A program made the position numbers and the translations under genes. A DNA stretch of 64,000 nucleotides, from assembly GCA_963663025.1 (NCBI GenBank), contig OY760073.1:558001-622000 (forward strand), in the 5' to 3' direction. The notes under the pieces were generated by a model. It was not told the DNA's origin. It searched no databases and was given only the letters and a program-made list of their open reading frames with translations. This document shows, in pieces, positions 33,103-42,008 of this stretch; positions within the stretch are counted from its first letter, which is position 1, and each line of letters begins with the position of its first letter. Source of the stretch: JAGWBF01 sp963663025. Its GTDB lineage: Bacteria > Chloroflexota > Dehalococcoidia > Lucifugimonadales > JAGWBF01.

Positions 33103-34176
33103 ATGCTGGAGAGAGAGCGAACCAGGGAAAGAGAAGCTGAACCTATCGAGTACGATACGGCTATCCAGGATAACCAACGGAGACACCTGAGTGACAAGGA
33201 TATCTTGGCTACCCTGCCCCACGTAATCAAGTTCGAAGAGCGTCCCTGGACCCAGAGCATAAGCTGCACCCACAAGTACATGGACCAGCGGGTGCACACC
33301 GTGCCGGTGAAGGACTGGTCGGCCCCCTTCTACACCATGAACGCTTGGCACGAGCTGCTACGGCCGGGCCACTACATGGGCACCCACCGCCACGTCAACG
33401 AGGCGATCTTCTTCATTATGGAAGGCGGCGGATGGGAGATCCATGACGGAGTGCGCTGGGACTGGGAAGCGGGGGACGTCCTCTGTGTTCCTTCCTATTG
33501 CATTCACACTCACTTCGGTGACCCGGTAACCGGTGCTCGGTTCTTTGCAACTACCAACCGTTCCATCGATTTCATGGGCTTGGGCGGCACCGAGCAGCTG
33601 GAGATCCATCCTAACTACCGGGAGCTGTCCGAAGAGGAGCAGAAGCTCCTGGGCGCCGATGAAGAGATGCAAAGGGTAATGGCAGAGAGGATGGCCTATC
33701 CTGAGTTGCCCCATGCCCCCAGGGACACCTACGAAGAGTACATGAAGCACCTCACCGAAGAGGTGAAGTGGCGCCAGGCTTGCACCCATGTGGTCAAGGG
33801 AAGCAAGATGCCCTGGGAGGACACCCCCTTCGGCAAGATCAAGTACCTGGTCCATCCTACCATCCCCACCGGCCTGCTTACCTACGAGGCATGGCTGCAG
33901 GAGATACCTCCCGGTGGCTCCAGCGGTCGGCATCGCCATATGAGCGAAGAGCTCCATATGGTCGTCGAAGGAAGCGGCTACGATATCCACAACGGCAACA
34001 GGTGGGAGTGGGAGAAGTTCGACGTGGTGTACATTCCCGCCAATGTGGAGCACCAGCACTTCAATCCCGACCCCTACACGCCGGCAGTCTCCTATCATGT
34101 CCAGTCCCGGCTGTACGATTTCATCGGCCATGGCGGGATCGAGCACCTGGAAGACGCTCCCGGCTTCAAGCGGTAA
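33103..34176 (+). CDS. Gentisate-dioxygenase-like bicupin, copy 3
   Basis: A 357-residue third paralogue. Cupin 1 has GTHRHVNEAIFFI and CIHTHF, cupin 2 SGRHRHMSEELHMVV and EHQHF, so both metal sites are intact. It is closer to copy 1 than to copy 2 in the segment before cupin 1 (HKYMDQRV; FYTMNAWHELLRPG). It has its own promoter and a strong terminator after it. AGGAGGAG precedes the ATG. Three such genes in a row suggest a set of enzymes for related aromatic acids, or subunits of one hetero-oligomer. Confidence 0.8.
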   Translation: MLERERTREREAEPIEYDTAIQDNQRRHLSDKDILATLPHVIKFEERPWTQSISCTHKYMDQRVHTVPVKDWSAPFYTMNAWHELLRPGHYMGTHRHVNEAIFFIMEGGGWEIHDGVRWDWEAGDVLCVPSYCIHTHFGDPVTGARFFATTNRSIDFMGLGGTEQLEIHPNYRELSEEEQKLLGADEEMQRVMAERMAYPELPHAPRDTYEEYMKHLTEEVKWRQACTHVVKGSKMPWEDTPFGKIKYLVHPTIPTGLLTYEAWLQEIPPGGSSGRHRHMSEELHMVVEGSGYDIHNGNRWEWEKFDVVYIPANVEHQHFNPDPYTPAVSYHVQSRLYDFIGHGGIEHLEDAPGFKR

Positions 34177-34196
34177 CCAGTTCGATAGCGGAAAGC

Positions 34197-34236
34197 AAGA
34201 AGGAGGGCGGTCATCAGACCGCCCTCCTTCTTTGTG
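34197..34236 (+). terminator. Strong terminator after bicupin 3
   Basis: A perfect 16-base stem AAGAAGGAGGGCGGTC / GACCGCCCTCCTTCTT around ATCA. The A-rich left and T-rich right ends suit termination from either side, and the AAA ATPase gene converges on it. Confidence 0.85.
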
Positions 34237-34263
34237 TCCTATATGGCTTGTGTGGCTTGCCGG

Positions 34264-36555
34264 TCAGTCGGCAGCGTTGGACGCTTCCAGGGCCATCCTG
34301 TCGTCCCTCATCTTCTGGACCTTCTCCAGTCCTCCCAGGAACATATCCAGGTTCAACGGGATGCTCCTGGAGTAGCTGACCGAGCGTACAGCCGTCATCT
34401 TGGCTTCTTCGCACACCGCGGCCAGCTCAGCCCCTGAGTAACCGTCGGTGTCCTGGGCCACAGCCTTGACGATCTGGTCCAAGGATGTGGTTGGATCGAT
34501 ATCCACTCCACGGAGCTGAATCTTGAGGGTTTCGACCCTTTCATGCTCGTCGGGCAGGGGAACGTAGATGTGTATCCCGAAACGCCCCGGTGTGAGGACG
34601 GCGGGGTCCACCAGGTCCACCCGGTTGGTGGCGGCGATGACCATGATCCCCTTCAGCGGGTCCACCGCATCAAGCTCAGCCATCAGCTGGTTCACGATCC
34701 TTTGGATGATGTTGGTGGTTCCGGCCTCGTCGCTTCTCGCCGGGGCCAGAGCATCCAGCTGGTCCAGGAAGATGATGGCCGGGGCCACCTGGACAGCTAC
34801 GCCGAAAATTCGACGCACCCTCTCCTCCGACTCTCCGAGCCACTTGGAGAAGAATTCGGGGCCCCGCACGGGGATGAAGTTGGCATCGCAGTGGTATGCC
34901 ACCGCCCTGGCCAGCAGGCTCTTGCCTGTTCCCGAGGGTCCGTACAGCAGCACACCCTTGGGGGGAACGATCTTCATCGAAGAGAACACCTCGGGGTGAC
35001 GTAGGGGCTGCTCTACCACCTCGCGCAGTCGCTCCTTGGCATCCTCCAAGCCTCCCACATCGTCCCAGGTGGTGTCTGAAGCCACGACCATTGTTTCCCG
35101 AAGGGCCGATGGGCGCACCCTGGACAACGCGTCCTCCAGGTCTGCCCGGTTCACTATAAGGTTCTCCAGGGGCACCTGCATGTTGCGCATGTCTATGTGG
35201 GAGCCCTTGGGCAGGGTGCGGCGCAGGGCGTTCAGGCCAGCTTCCCGGCAGAGCTCCAGGAAGTCGGCGCCGACGAAACCGATGGAAACCCGCGCCAGCT
35301 CGGGAAGGAAGTCCTGGGCATCCTCGGAGAGAGGCATGCCTCGAGTGTGGATGTGCAGTATCTCCAGCCTGCCCGCCGCGTCCGGGGCGCCCAGGTACAT
35401 CTCGCGGTCGAATCGACCCGGACGTCTGAAAGCCATGTCCACCGAGTCGATGCGGTTGCTGGTGCCGATGATCATGACACCTTCGGTGCGCTTGATGCCG
35501 TCCAGCAGAGAGAGAAACTGGGTGGAAAGGCGTGTGTCGGCAGCGGTGCCCGATTCGCCCCTCTTGGGGGCGATGATGTCCAGCTCATCCACCAGGACGA
35601 TGGATGGGAACCGACGGGCGGCCTGCTCGAACACACGGCGGAGGTTGTCTTCCGATTCGCCATACCCGGACCCGATGACCTCTGGCCCTCCTATATATAG
35701 GAACTGGGCGTCGATTTCGTGGGCGATGGCCCGGGCTAGGTGGGTCTTTCCGGATCCGGGAGGCCCGTGGAAGATGATGCCCCTGGGCGGGTTGATGCCG
35801 AGGCGGCGGTAGATATTGGGGTGCCTCAGGGGAATCTCGATCAGCTCCCGTACCATGCGGATCTGGGCTTCCATGCCGCCCACATCTTCGTAGGTAATCT
35901 CCGGCGCGGCACCCGCCCCCAGGGTCATGGCATACCGCAGCTCAATCTCCGTGTCTGGGGTGATGATCCCGGGACCCGGCGATATCTCGGTAACCTGGAA
36001 TGGCGCTCCCATAACTGTGGGGAGGGCGGGCCCGCCGGCGCCTCCTCCATGGGCGTGGCCCCGGCGTCCATGACCGTGCCCGTGCCCCTCCTCGTCATCG
36101 TCGGCCTGGGTGGTCACCGTTGTGCCCAGTCCCAGTCCGGCCCCGGGGAAGGCCGCGTATAGCACCGCATCCTGGTACACCAGCATCTCCATGTTGCACC
36201 ATGTCTGCCTCAGATAGTCGATGGCGTCGGAGATGTCTGAAACATCCAGTAGAGGGGCGAGCTCCAGCTTTTCGACTTTGCCGAGCCCGTTGGACGCCGG
36301 GCCAACCTCTACCGTGTCTCCCAGACGGGCTTTGATGCCCTGGCGTATGTACTGGTCAACGCAAACCACGGACTGTTCTTCATTGTTGGAGAGGGAAGGC
36401 CCCACCCTTGCTAAGGCTGTCCTGCCGAAACGAGTGCGCACCTCCACAGGGTCGTTCGCTTTCAGTCCCTCCCGCGCAAGCACCTCAGGGTGCAGCAGGA
36501 CTATGCCTTTCCCGCTGTGCTCCGCCCGGGCACGATCAATCCTAAGCAACTCCAT
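34264..36555 (-). CDS. Cdc48/VCP-like double AAA ATPase with His-rich linker and degenerate D2
   Basis: 763 residues: an N-terminal Cdc48-like double-psi barrel (1-140), a Gly/His-rich linker (151-174, with EGHGHGHGRRGHAHGGG), AAA ring D1 and AAA ring D2. D1 is complete: Walker A GPPGSGKT (264-271), Walker B DELD (323-324) and arginine fingers R378/R381. D2 keeps Walker A GPSGTGKS (539-546), but Walker B reads FLDQLD, so Gln599 replaces the catalytic Glu, and the first arginine finger is Thr655 (LTPGR). The family unfolds or extracts proteins. Here D2 probably binds ATP without hydrolysing it. An open frame extends 33 codons upstream, but the ATG at 36555 follows AAGGAG and fits the family start. 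Confidence 0.88.
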   Translation of the reverse strand: MELLRIDRARAEHSGKGIVLLHPEVLAREGLKANDPVEVRTRFGRTALARVGPSLSNNEEQSVVCVDQYIRQGIKARLGDTVEVGPASNGLGKVEKLELAPLLDVSDISDAIDYLRQTWCNMEMLVYQDAVLYAAFPGAGLGLGTTVTTQADDDEEGHGHGHGRRGHAHGGGAGGPALPTVMGAPFQVTEISPGPGIITPDTEIELRYAMTLGAGAAPEITYEDVGGMEAQIRMVRELIEIPLRHPNIYRRLGINPPRGIIFHGPPGSGKTHLARAIAHEIDAQFLYIGGPEVIGSGYGESEDNLRRVFEQAARRFPSIVLVDELDIIAPKRGESGTAADTRLSTQFLSLLDGIKRTEGVMIIGTSNRIDSVDMAFRRPGRFDREMYLGAPDAAGRLEILHIHTRGMPLSEDAQDFLPELARVSIGFVGADFLELCREAGLNALRRTLPKGSHIDMRNMQVPLENLIVNRADLEDALSRVRPSALRETMVVASDTTWDDVGGLEDAKERLREVVEQPLRHPEVFSSMKIVPPKGVLLYGPSGTGKSLLARAVAYHCDANFIPVRGPEFFSKWLGESEERVRRIFGVAVQVAPAIIFLDQLDALAPARSDEAGTTNIIQRIVNQLMAELDAVDPLKGIMVIAATNRVDLVDPAVLTPGRFGIHIYVPLPDEHERVETLKIQLRGVDIDPTTSLDQIVKAVAQDTDGYSGAELAAVCEEAKMTAVRSVSYSRSIPLNLDMFLGGLEKVQKMRDDRMALEASNAAD

Positions 36556-36689
36556 CCCAGATATCTCCTTATAGGCGAATTCGTAGTGACTCGAGGGCCG
36601 TGAGCGGCCCCCGGATGGCTGGGGATAGTATACACCCGGCAGTGAAAATGACAATCTTGTCTCAAGAAGGCCCCTTTAACCTGACTCCA

Positions 36690-36719
36690 TTGACAAGCCC
36701 TTGAGACGTGTGTTAGCAT
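36690..36719 (+). promoter_or_regulatory. Promoter of the substrate-binding lipoprotein
   Basis: TTGACA at 36690-36695, 18 bases, then TAGCAT at 36714-36719, about 120 bases before the ATG, in the gap to the divergent AAA ATPase gene. Confidence 0.5.
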
Positions 36720-36839
36720 CGCTCCGGCCTTCAGCCAGCGGTGGCTGCGGGCTTGGTATGCGTTAGAGTAACCCCGAGGGTTGCCGGCGCCCCAATCCCA
36801 ACAGAACCGTCCACGTACTATTCCGGAGGTGAATCAAGC

Positions 36840-38684
36840 ATGAACCCTGGTAAGTTTTGGACAAAATGGTGGTTAGTTGGAATTCTCATGGCTATGGCCC
36901 TTGGGGCGGTGGCCGCCTGCGGTGGCGAGACCATAGTTGAGGTCACCAAGGAAGTCGAAGTTGAGGTGACCAGGGAAGTTCAGGTCGAGACCGAGGTCGA
37001 GGTCACTGTTGAAGTTGAGCGGGATGTAGAGGTGACCGTGGTGGTCGAGGCCACTGCGACACCCGCGCCAGATGTTGGAAGGCAGGAGTCCGACAATGTG
37101 GTGCTGGTGTTTGATGGTGAACCTGGCTCCATGTTCTTCCCCCACTACCTCACTGCCGTCTCCGATACGCCTGTCAGGGATAACCTGGTGGACCCCTTGA
37201 CTTGGCAGTCGGGAGTTCCGGAAGACGACTATAAGCTGGTCCCGACAACCATTACCACAGGATGGACGAATATTGATGCCGACACCTGGCACTTCAATCT
37301 GAGGGAAGGCGTCAAGTTCCACAACGGTGAAGACTGGAACGCCCACGCTGCCATCCCCAGCTTCGCGTATCAGGGGAGTGACGTGGAAGCGGACAGCAAG
37401 GGGTACACTGGCGACTTTACCCCCGTCGCCATCGATGACTACACCTTGGAAATCAACTGCGTGAACCCTTGCGCCATACTTCCTCGTGTGTCCGTGTTCC
37501 TGGCTCCGATGCCACCGGCGCACTGGGAATCTATGTCGGTGGAAGATCATTTGAACAACAGGACCAACTACAGTGTTGGGCCCTACCAGGTCAAGGAGTG
37601 GAGCGCCAACGAGTTGGTCTTCGAGCGGTATGACGACTACGTCGAAGTGGAAAGGGATGATGGTTCCATCCATCCCGAGTTCCAGAAGGCCGTAATCCCC
37701 GAAGTTCGGTGGCAGTGGAGAGCTGAGCGTCTTACCCAGGCTTCCATGATCGCCGCCGGCGAGGCGGACATGGCTTGGGACGTGGGCCTGGATGCAGCCG
37801 AAATCGCGCCTGCAGTGAAGACCGGTGGCGCAGCCGAGACCCTGAGCATGAAGGTCATGGCCCTGGGCTGCAACTGGCATCCGGAGCTGTGCAAGCCAGA
37901 GGTCCGGTTGGCCATAGCCCACTCCATCGACTGCGCGGCTTTGAGAGACAATATCTACGGCGGCCTGACAACTTGCCGTGGCACCCACGAATGGCTGGGT
38001 GTCGTGGGTGTAACGCCGGAAGCGGACGCGCCCCATGTGTACGACCCCGACCTCTCCAAGCAGCTACTTGAGCAGGCTGGGTACGACAGCGACAACCTGA
38101 TTACCATCAACTCTCGTGCCCACAGGGTGACCAAGGGTAACGAGATCTACGAAGCCATCTCCAACTACATGAGGCGGGTGGGCATCAGCAACCAGATGGT
38201 GATCCAGGACAGGTCCCTGTGGCTGGCGAGGTCGGCCTGCGGTGCCGGCGCAGCCTTGTCCGCCTACATCGAGGACGAGGGCTTGGGCATCAAGCTTGAA
38301 GAAGCCACGCCCGACCAAGTGAGGGCTGCCCTTGCCCGTGGTCCCGCCGGTGTGGACTGCATTCCTGGAGACTTGGTCACCTCGACCCTGTCTGACGAGC
38401 AGTTGGACTTCCAGAGAAGCCTGCTTCGCAACATGAGCTGCACCGTTGGAGGCTCTTACTTCTGCGAACCAGAGCTGGCTGATCGGATCCAGGAAGCCAT
38501 AGGGACTCCTGAAGGGCCCCTGCGCTTCGAGAGGATGCAGTACTTCCATGACAGGGTGAAGAACGAAGCCCTAGTCATCGGTGTGTTCGACTTGGGTGTT
38601 GTGTACGCGATAAACCCCAGGCTGGTCTGGGAGCCGCGCTTCGACCGCAGGGTCAGGGTCAACGCCATGTCGTACATCAACTAA
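36840..38684 (+). CDS. ABC transporter substrate-binding lipoprotein (family 5)
   Basis: A 614-residue extracytoplasmic solute-binding protein of the peptide/nickel (SBP_bac_5) family. The signal peptide (WWLVGILMAMALGAVAACGG) ends in a lipobox with AAC. A linker of about 45 residues made of Val-Glu-Thr repeats then holds the domain off the membrane, a feature often seen in Chloroflexota. VTTGWT-type and WHFNLREGVKFHNGEDW segments mark the binding domain. Several cysteines (NCVNPCAI, CNWHPELC) may form disulfides. GGAGGTGA precedes the ATG at 36840; the frame is open upstream. No permease or ATPase gene is next to it, so it is an orphan receptor here. Confidence 0.9.
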   Translation: MNPGKFWTKWWLVGILMAMALGAVAACGGETIVEVTKEVEVEVTREVQVETEVEVTVEVERDVEVTVVVEATATPAPDVGRQESDNVVLVFDGEPGSMFFPHYLTAVSDTPVRDNLVDPLTWQSGVPEDDYKLVPTTITTGWTNIDADTWHFNLREGVKFHNGEDWNAHAAIPSFAYQGSDVEADSKGYTGDFTPVAIDDYTLEINCVNPCAILPRVSVFLAPMPPAHWESMSVEDHLNNRTNYSVGPYQVKEWSANELVFERYDDYVEVERDDGSIHPEFQKAVIPEVRWQWRAERLTQASMIAAGEADMAWDVGLDAAEIAPAVKTGGAAETLSMKVMALGCNWHPELCKPEVRLAIAHSIDCAALRDNIYGGLTTCRGTHEWLGVVGVTPEADAPHVYDPDLSKQLLEQAGYDSDNLITINSRAHRVTKGNEIYEAISNYMRRVGISNQMVIQDRSLWLARSACGAGAALSAYIEDEGLGIKLEEATPDQVRAALARGPAGVDCIPGDLVTSTLSDEQLDFQRSLLRNMSCTVGGSYFCEPELADRIQEAIGTPEGPLRFERMQYFHDRVKNEALVIGVFDLGVVYAINPRLVWEPRFDRRVRVNAMSYIN

Positions 38685-38710
38685 CCCCCTACTACACGGA
38701 AGGGAACAAA

Positions 38711-38746
38711 AAGAGGCCCCGGAACACCGGGGCCTCTTCTCTTTTG
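38711..38746 (+). terminator. Rho-independent terminator after the lipoprotein gene
   Basis: A perfect 12-base stem AAGAGGCCCCGG / CCGGGGCCTCTT with loop AACA, followed by CTCTTTT. Confidence 0.88.
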
Positions 38747-38850
38747 GCTAGGAGACACCTATGTTCAGCGCGGATAAGTGAGGGACAGGATTGTGGGAGT
38801 AGATTTCCCCCTTCACCTTGAGGTGGTTTGGCGAGAGGGGCCTTCTATTC

Positions 38851-39527
38851 GTCATTGCGGCGTAGGCCGCAATCCAGGAAACCCAGGCCGGGACAGGCCG
38901 CCCCTACCGTCCCCCGTAAGGGCACCACAAGGGTTGTCCTCGGCAGGCAGGGCGCACACAAGAGACGTCCCTACACGCGCGTTGGCTATGCCCCGCCGCC
39001 GCCCATTCACCCTTCGAGAGCCTCAGGGCGAACGGGCGGGCAGCCCCTGCATTGGAGCCATCCTGGAATCCGGCAATGCTCCGTCCTGGATTGCGGCCTA
39101 CGCCGCAATGACGAAAAGCGCGGCCGGAGAGAGCAGGCATTCAGACAGGCCGGACATGACGAAAACCCATGTCGTCATTGCGGCGTAGGCCGCAATCCAG
39201 GAAACCCAGGCCGGGACAGGCCGCCCCTACCGTCCCCCGTAGGGGGCAACCACAGGGGTTGCCCTCGGCAGGCAGGGCGCACACAAGGGACGTCCCTACA
39301 CGCGCGTTGGCTATGCCCCGCCGCCGCCCGTTCACCCTTCGAGAGCCTCAGGGCGAACGGGCGGGCAGCCCCTGCATTGGAGCCATCCCGAAATCCGGCA
39401 ATGCTCCGTCCTGGATTGCGGCCTACGCCGCAATGACGGAAAGCGCGGCCGGAGAGAGCAGGCCTTCAGACAGGCCGGCCATGAGAAAAACCCTTGTCGT
39501 CATTGCGGCGTAGGCCTCAATCCAGCA
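38851..39527. repeat. Tandem REPIN-like repeats A2-A3 (period about 323 bases)
   Basis: Two nearly identical units, 38851-39173 and 39174-39498, follow each other directly, and a third begins at 39499 in degenerate form. Each unit starts with a 29-base hairpin repeat (core ATTGCGGCGTAGGCCGCAAT) and carries its inverted copy 233-235 bases later (39084-39112; 39409-39437). Between them lie a CTTCGAGAGCCTCAGGGCGA-type repeat and GC-rich filler. 39528-39770 holds more of the same repeats (CCCTGAGGGAAATCGAAGGG near 39606). No gene is supported in 38747-39770. Confidence 0.85.
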
Positions 39528-39770
39528 AACTCAGGCTAGGGACAGGCTGGTTATGCCAAAAGGCCTCTCAAGCAAGCCGTTCATCCTGGCACCCTCCCGT
39601 TCGCCCTGAGGGAAATCGAAGGGGAACGGGAGGGCGGTCCTTAGAAAAGTCAAAGGGCAAGCGGCCAACACGGGCTTGGGTTACACAGTGCTCCCCTTGG
39701 GGGGAAGGACGAGTTGTTGAAGAGGCCGTGCGGGATGGGAGGAGGGGTGGGGGCGGCGCCATTTGAGGCT

Positions 39771-40922
39771 CTAGGCCGTCAGCTGGCGGTAGGCGTCCAG
39801 GAACTGGGCCGCGATGGTGTCCCAGGAGTACTGCTCCTTCACCAACGTCCGTCCCCTGATCCCCATCCGCCTAGCTTCCTCTGGATTCTTCAGCAGCGAC
39901 TCGAGGGCATCCGTCAAGGGATCCACCGCAGGCTCTACTTCGAGCGCGGCTCCTGCTTGGGCTGCTTCCGGGAAGTTGCACTGGGGGCTGAGCACAACGG
40001 GAAGGCCATGGGCCATCGCTTCCAAAGAGGCGATGCTGAACCCTTCTGAGTAAGAGGGAAGGACAAACAGGTCGGCGCTGGAGAAGGCCTCAGCCTTCGT
40101 GCTTCCCGTCACAAAGCCCGGAAAGGAGATAGCGCTTCCCACATCCAGGCTTTCGATCCGTTGCTGTAGATGGGCCCTGTAGCCGGGGCTGCATGGACCA
40201 GCCATGGTGAGCCTTGCGTTGTGCCCTTTCTCCCGCAGTGAGGCAACGGCATCAATGAGAAGGCCGGTCCCTTTGTTTGGGATTATCCGTCCCAGGAACA
40301 GGATATCGAAAGACTTGGTCCCTTCCGACGATGATTGCCCCCTGAAGGCTGCCGAATTGTCGCTACTCGGCCCGACCTCTACACCCGCCGGTATGACGGT
40401 AGTGGATGACGACACCCCGTATGAGCGGGCGTCCTGCTCCTCTGGGCGGGTGAGGACATGGACAAGGCTGGCCCTGTTGAGGATGGGCCTCTGCACCAGG
40501 GGCGAATAGATTCGCTTGAGGAGCTTGTCGTTGGTGAGGGCCAGGGGCGCCAGGCATCCATGGGGAGTTACGACCAGGGGGATGTCGGGCTTTCTGGATT
40601 CCCGAGAGGCCACGTAGAGGGGATAGTGCCACAGCTCATGGGCATGGATTACGTCGTACTGGTCTGCCTGAGACGCTATGAACTTGGCGTAGGACCGTGA
40701 GAATCCTGTCCAGAACCTGGCAAACCTCCCCTGGGGGAAGATGTGGAGAGCCACGTCGGGGCCGCAGGAGAGGACTTCCCCCGGTGGATTGATCACCGGA
40801 GCGCTGCTTGCCACGGTGACCTTGGCGCCCTGGTGTGCCTGGGCGGAAGCCAGCCCGGCGACGAAGGCGGCAGGGCCTCCCCAGGAGGCATCCATGCTGA
40901 TGGTGACGTGGAGTACCCGCAC
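39771..40922 (-). CDS. Glycosyltransferase family 4
   Basis: A 383-residue GT-B glycosyltransferase. The N-terminal domain opens MRVLHVTISMDASWGGPA and has HAHELWHYPLYVA. The donor-binding C-terminal domain has ILFLGRIIPNKGTGLLIDA and the E-x7-E motif region SYSEGFSIASLEAMAHGLPVV. It transfers a sugar from a nucleotide donor to a growing surface glycan. It is the last gene of the minus-strand polysaccharide run; donor and acceptor are unknown. Confidence 0.9.
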   Translation of the reverse strand: MRVLHVTISMDASWGGPAAFVAGLASAQAHQGAKVTVASSAPVINPPGEVLSCGPDVALHIFPQGRFARFWTGFSRSYAKFIASQADQYDVIHAHELWHYPLYVASRESRKPDIPLVVTPHGCLAPLALTNDKLLKRIYSPLVQRPILNRASLVHVLTRPEEQDARSYGVSSSTTVIPAGVEVGPSSDNSAAFRGQSSSEGTKSFDILFLGRIIPNKGTGLLIDAVASLREKGHNARLTMAGPCSPGYRAHLQQRIESLDVGSAISFPGFVTGSTKAEAFSSADLFVLPSYSEGFSIASLEAMAHGLPVVLSPQCNFPEAAQAGAALEVEPAVDPLTDALESLLKNPEEARRMGIRGRTLVKEQYSWDTIAAQFLDAYRQLTA

Positions 40923-40949
40923 AGGACTAGGCCCGGCCGGGTCCCGAGG

Positions 40950-42008
40950 TCATGACGGGCTGTCCCCGGGCCCGGTCACCTGCCCCCGCACTGCCGAGGA
41001 TGTACCGGGCAGAAAGGATGCATCCCTGTCGATGTCTTCCCGGTTCTCCCGGAACCACTGAATGGTGGACTCGATGCCGTCCTCGAAGGTGGTGCGGGGC
41101 TCGTAGCCTATGAGCTTCCGGGCCTTGTCCACCGAGGCCAGCAGGCGGGTCTTGGTGTCCCACCTTCGCCGTGGGGCGTACCGGATGCCGGCTTGGCTGC
41201 CCACCGATGCGTTTATCACCCCGGCCAGGTGGCCGATGCTGATCTCCCGCTCCGAGGCCAGGTTTATGGCTTCCCCGACGGCCTCTTCGTAGTACCCGGC
41301 CCGGAGAAGCCCGTCCACAAGGTCGCCGACGTAGGTGAAGTCCCGGGTCTCCTCGCCGGTGCCCGTGATGGGCAGGGGGAGCCCGTTCATCGCCCAATAG
41401 ACGAAGTTGGGGATGACGTTCCTGTACTGCCCGGGCACCTCCCCCGGCCCGTAGGAGTTGAAGAAGCGGGTGATGGCTATCTTCACGCCGTGGTGGTGGC
41501 TGAAGAAGTTGCAGTACAGCTCCCCCAGCATCTTGGTGATCTGGTAGGGGGAGGTGAGGTGCATGGACACGTACTCCTCCCGCAGGGGCAGGGGAGCCTC
41601 GCTGCCGTAGATGGAGCAGCCCGAGGAGGCGTACACAAACCGCTCCACCGGGGCGATAGAGGCGTACTCCAGGAGCTTCAGGGCGCCCAGCCCGTTAACG
41701 TGCAGGTCCCGCTCCGGGTAGTCCACCGAGTTCTGGTTGGCGAAAAAGGCGGCCAGGTGGTAGATGTGGGTTGGCGACTCGTTAAACACCCGCTTCAGGC
41801 TTGTGTCGTCGGTCACGTCGCCATTGACAAAGAGGACTGCGGGATGGGAAGGAATGTTCCACTTGTAGGAGGCTTCCAGATTGTCCAGGATGATAACGAG
41901 CTCTGCTCCCAGGTCGGCCAGGGCTTTGCATAAGTTGGAACCGATGGCCCCGGCCCCGCCGGTTACCAGAACCCGCTTCCCCTTGTAGCTCTCCAGGTAG
42001 TCTGTCAT
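40950..42008 (-). CDS. NAD-dependent sugar epimerase/dehydratase (short-chain family)
   Basis: 352 residues, extended SDR. The Rossmann motif is VLVTGGAGAIGSNL, the catalytic Tyr-Lys pair is in SPYQITKMLGE, and the Ser is in YASSGCSIYG. Such enzymes act on nucleotide sugars (UDP-glucose/galactose 4-epimerase, GDP- or dTDP-sugar dehydratases). The frame is open further upstream, but the ATG at 42008 overlaps the stop of the next epimerase by four bases (ATGA) with GGGGGAGAGG before it. The exact sugar is not determined. Confidence 0.88.
   Translation of the reverse strand: MTDYLESYKGKRVLVTGGAGAIGSNLCKALADLGAELVIILDNLEASYKWNIPSHPAVLFVNGDVTDDTSLKRVFNESPTHIYHLAAFFANQNSVDYPERDLHVNGLGALKLLEYASIAPVERFVYASSGCSIYGSEAPLPLREEYVSMHLTSPYQITKMLGELYCNFFSHHHGVKIAITRFFNSYGPGEVPGQYRNVIPNFVYWAMNGLPLPITGTGEETRDFTYVGDLVDGLLRAGYYEEAVGEAINLASEREISIGHLAGVINASVGSQAGIRYAPRRRWDTKTRLLASVDKARKLIGYEPRTTFEDGIESTIQWFRENREDIDRDASFLPGTSSAVRGQVTGPGDSPS

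Noticed and set aside
36873..38036. 387-codon minus-strand frame inside the substrate-binding lipoprotein
   Set aside because: Antisense to a gene with signal peptide, lipobox and family motifs; its own sequence has no family features.
38778..39513. Several 100-200-codon frames across the 39-kb repeats
   Set aside because: They consist of translated palindromic repeats and recur as the repeats recur; no ribosome-binding sites or domains.
38851..39527. Possible CRISPR array
   Set aside because: Repeats are long, inverted and 230-320 bases apart, spacers are not unique, and no cas gene is near.
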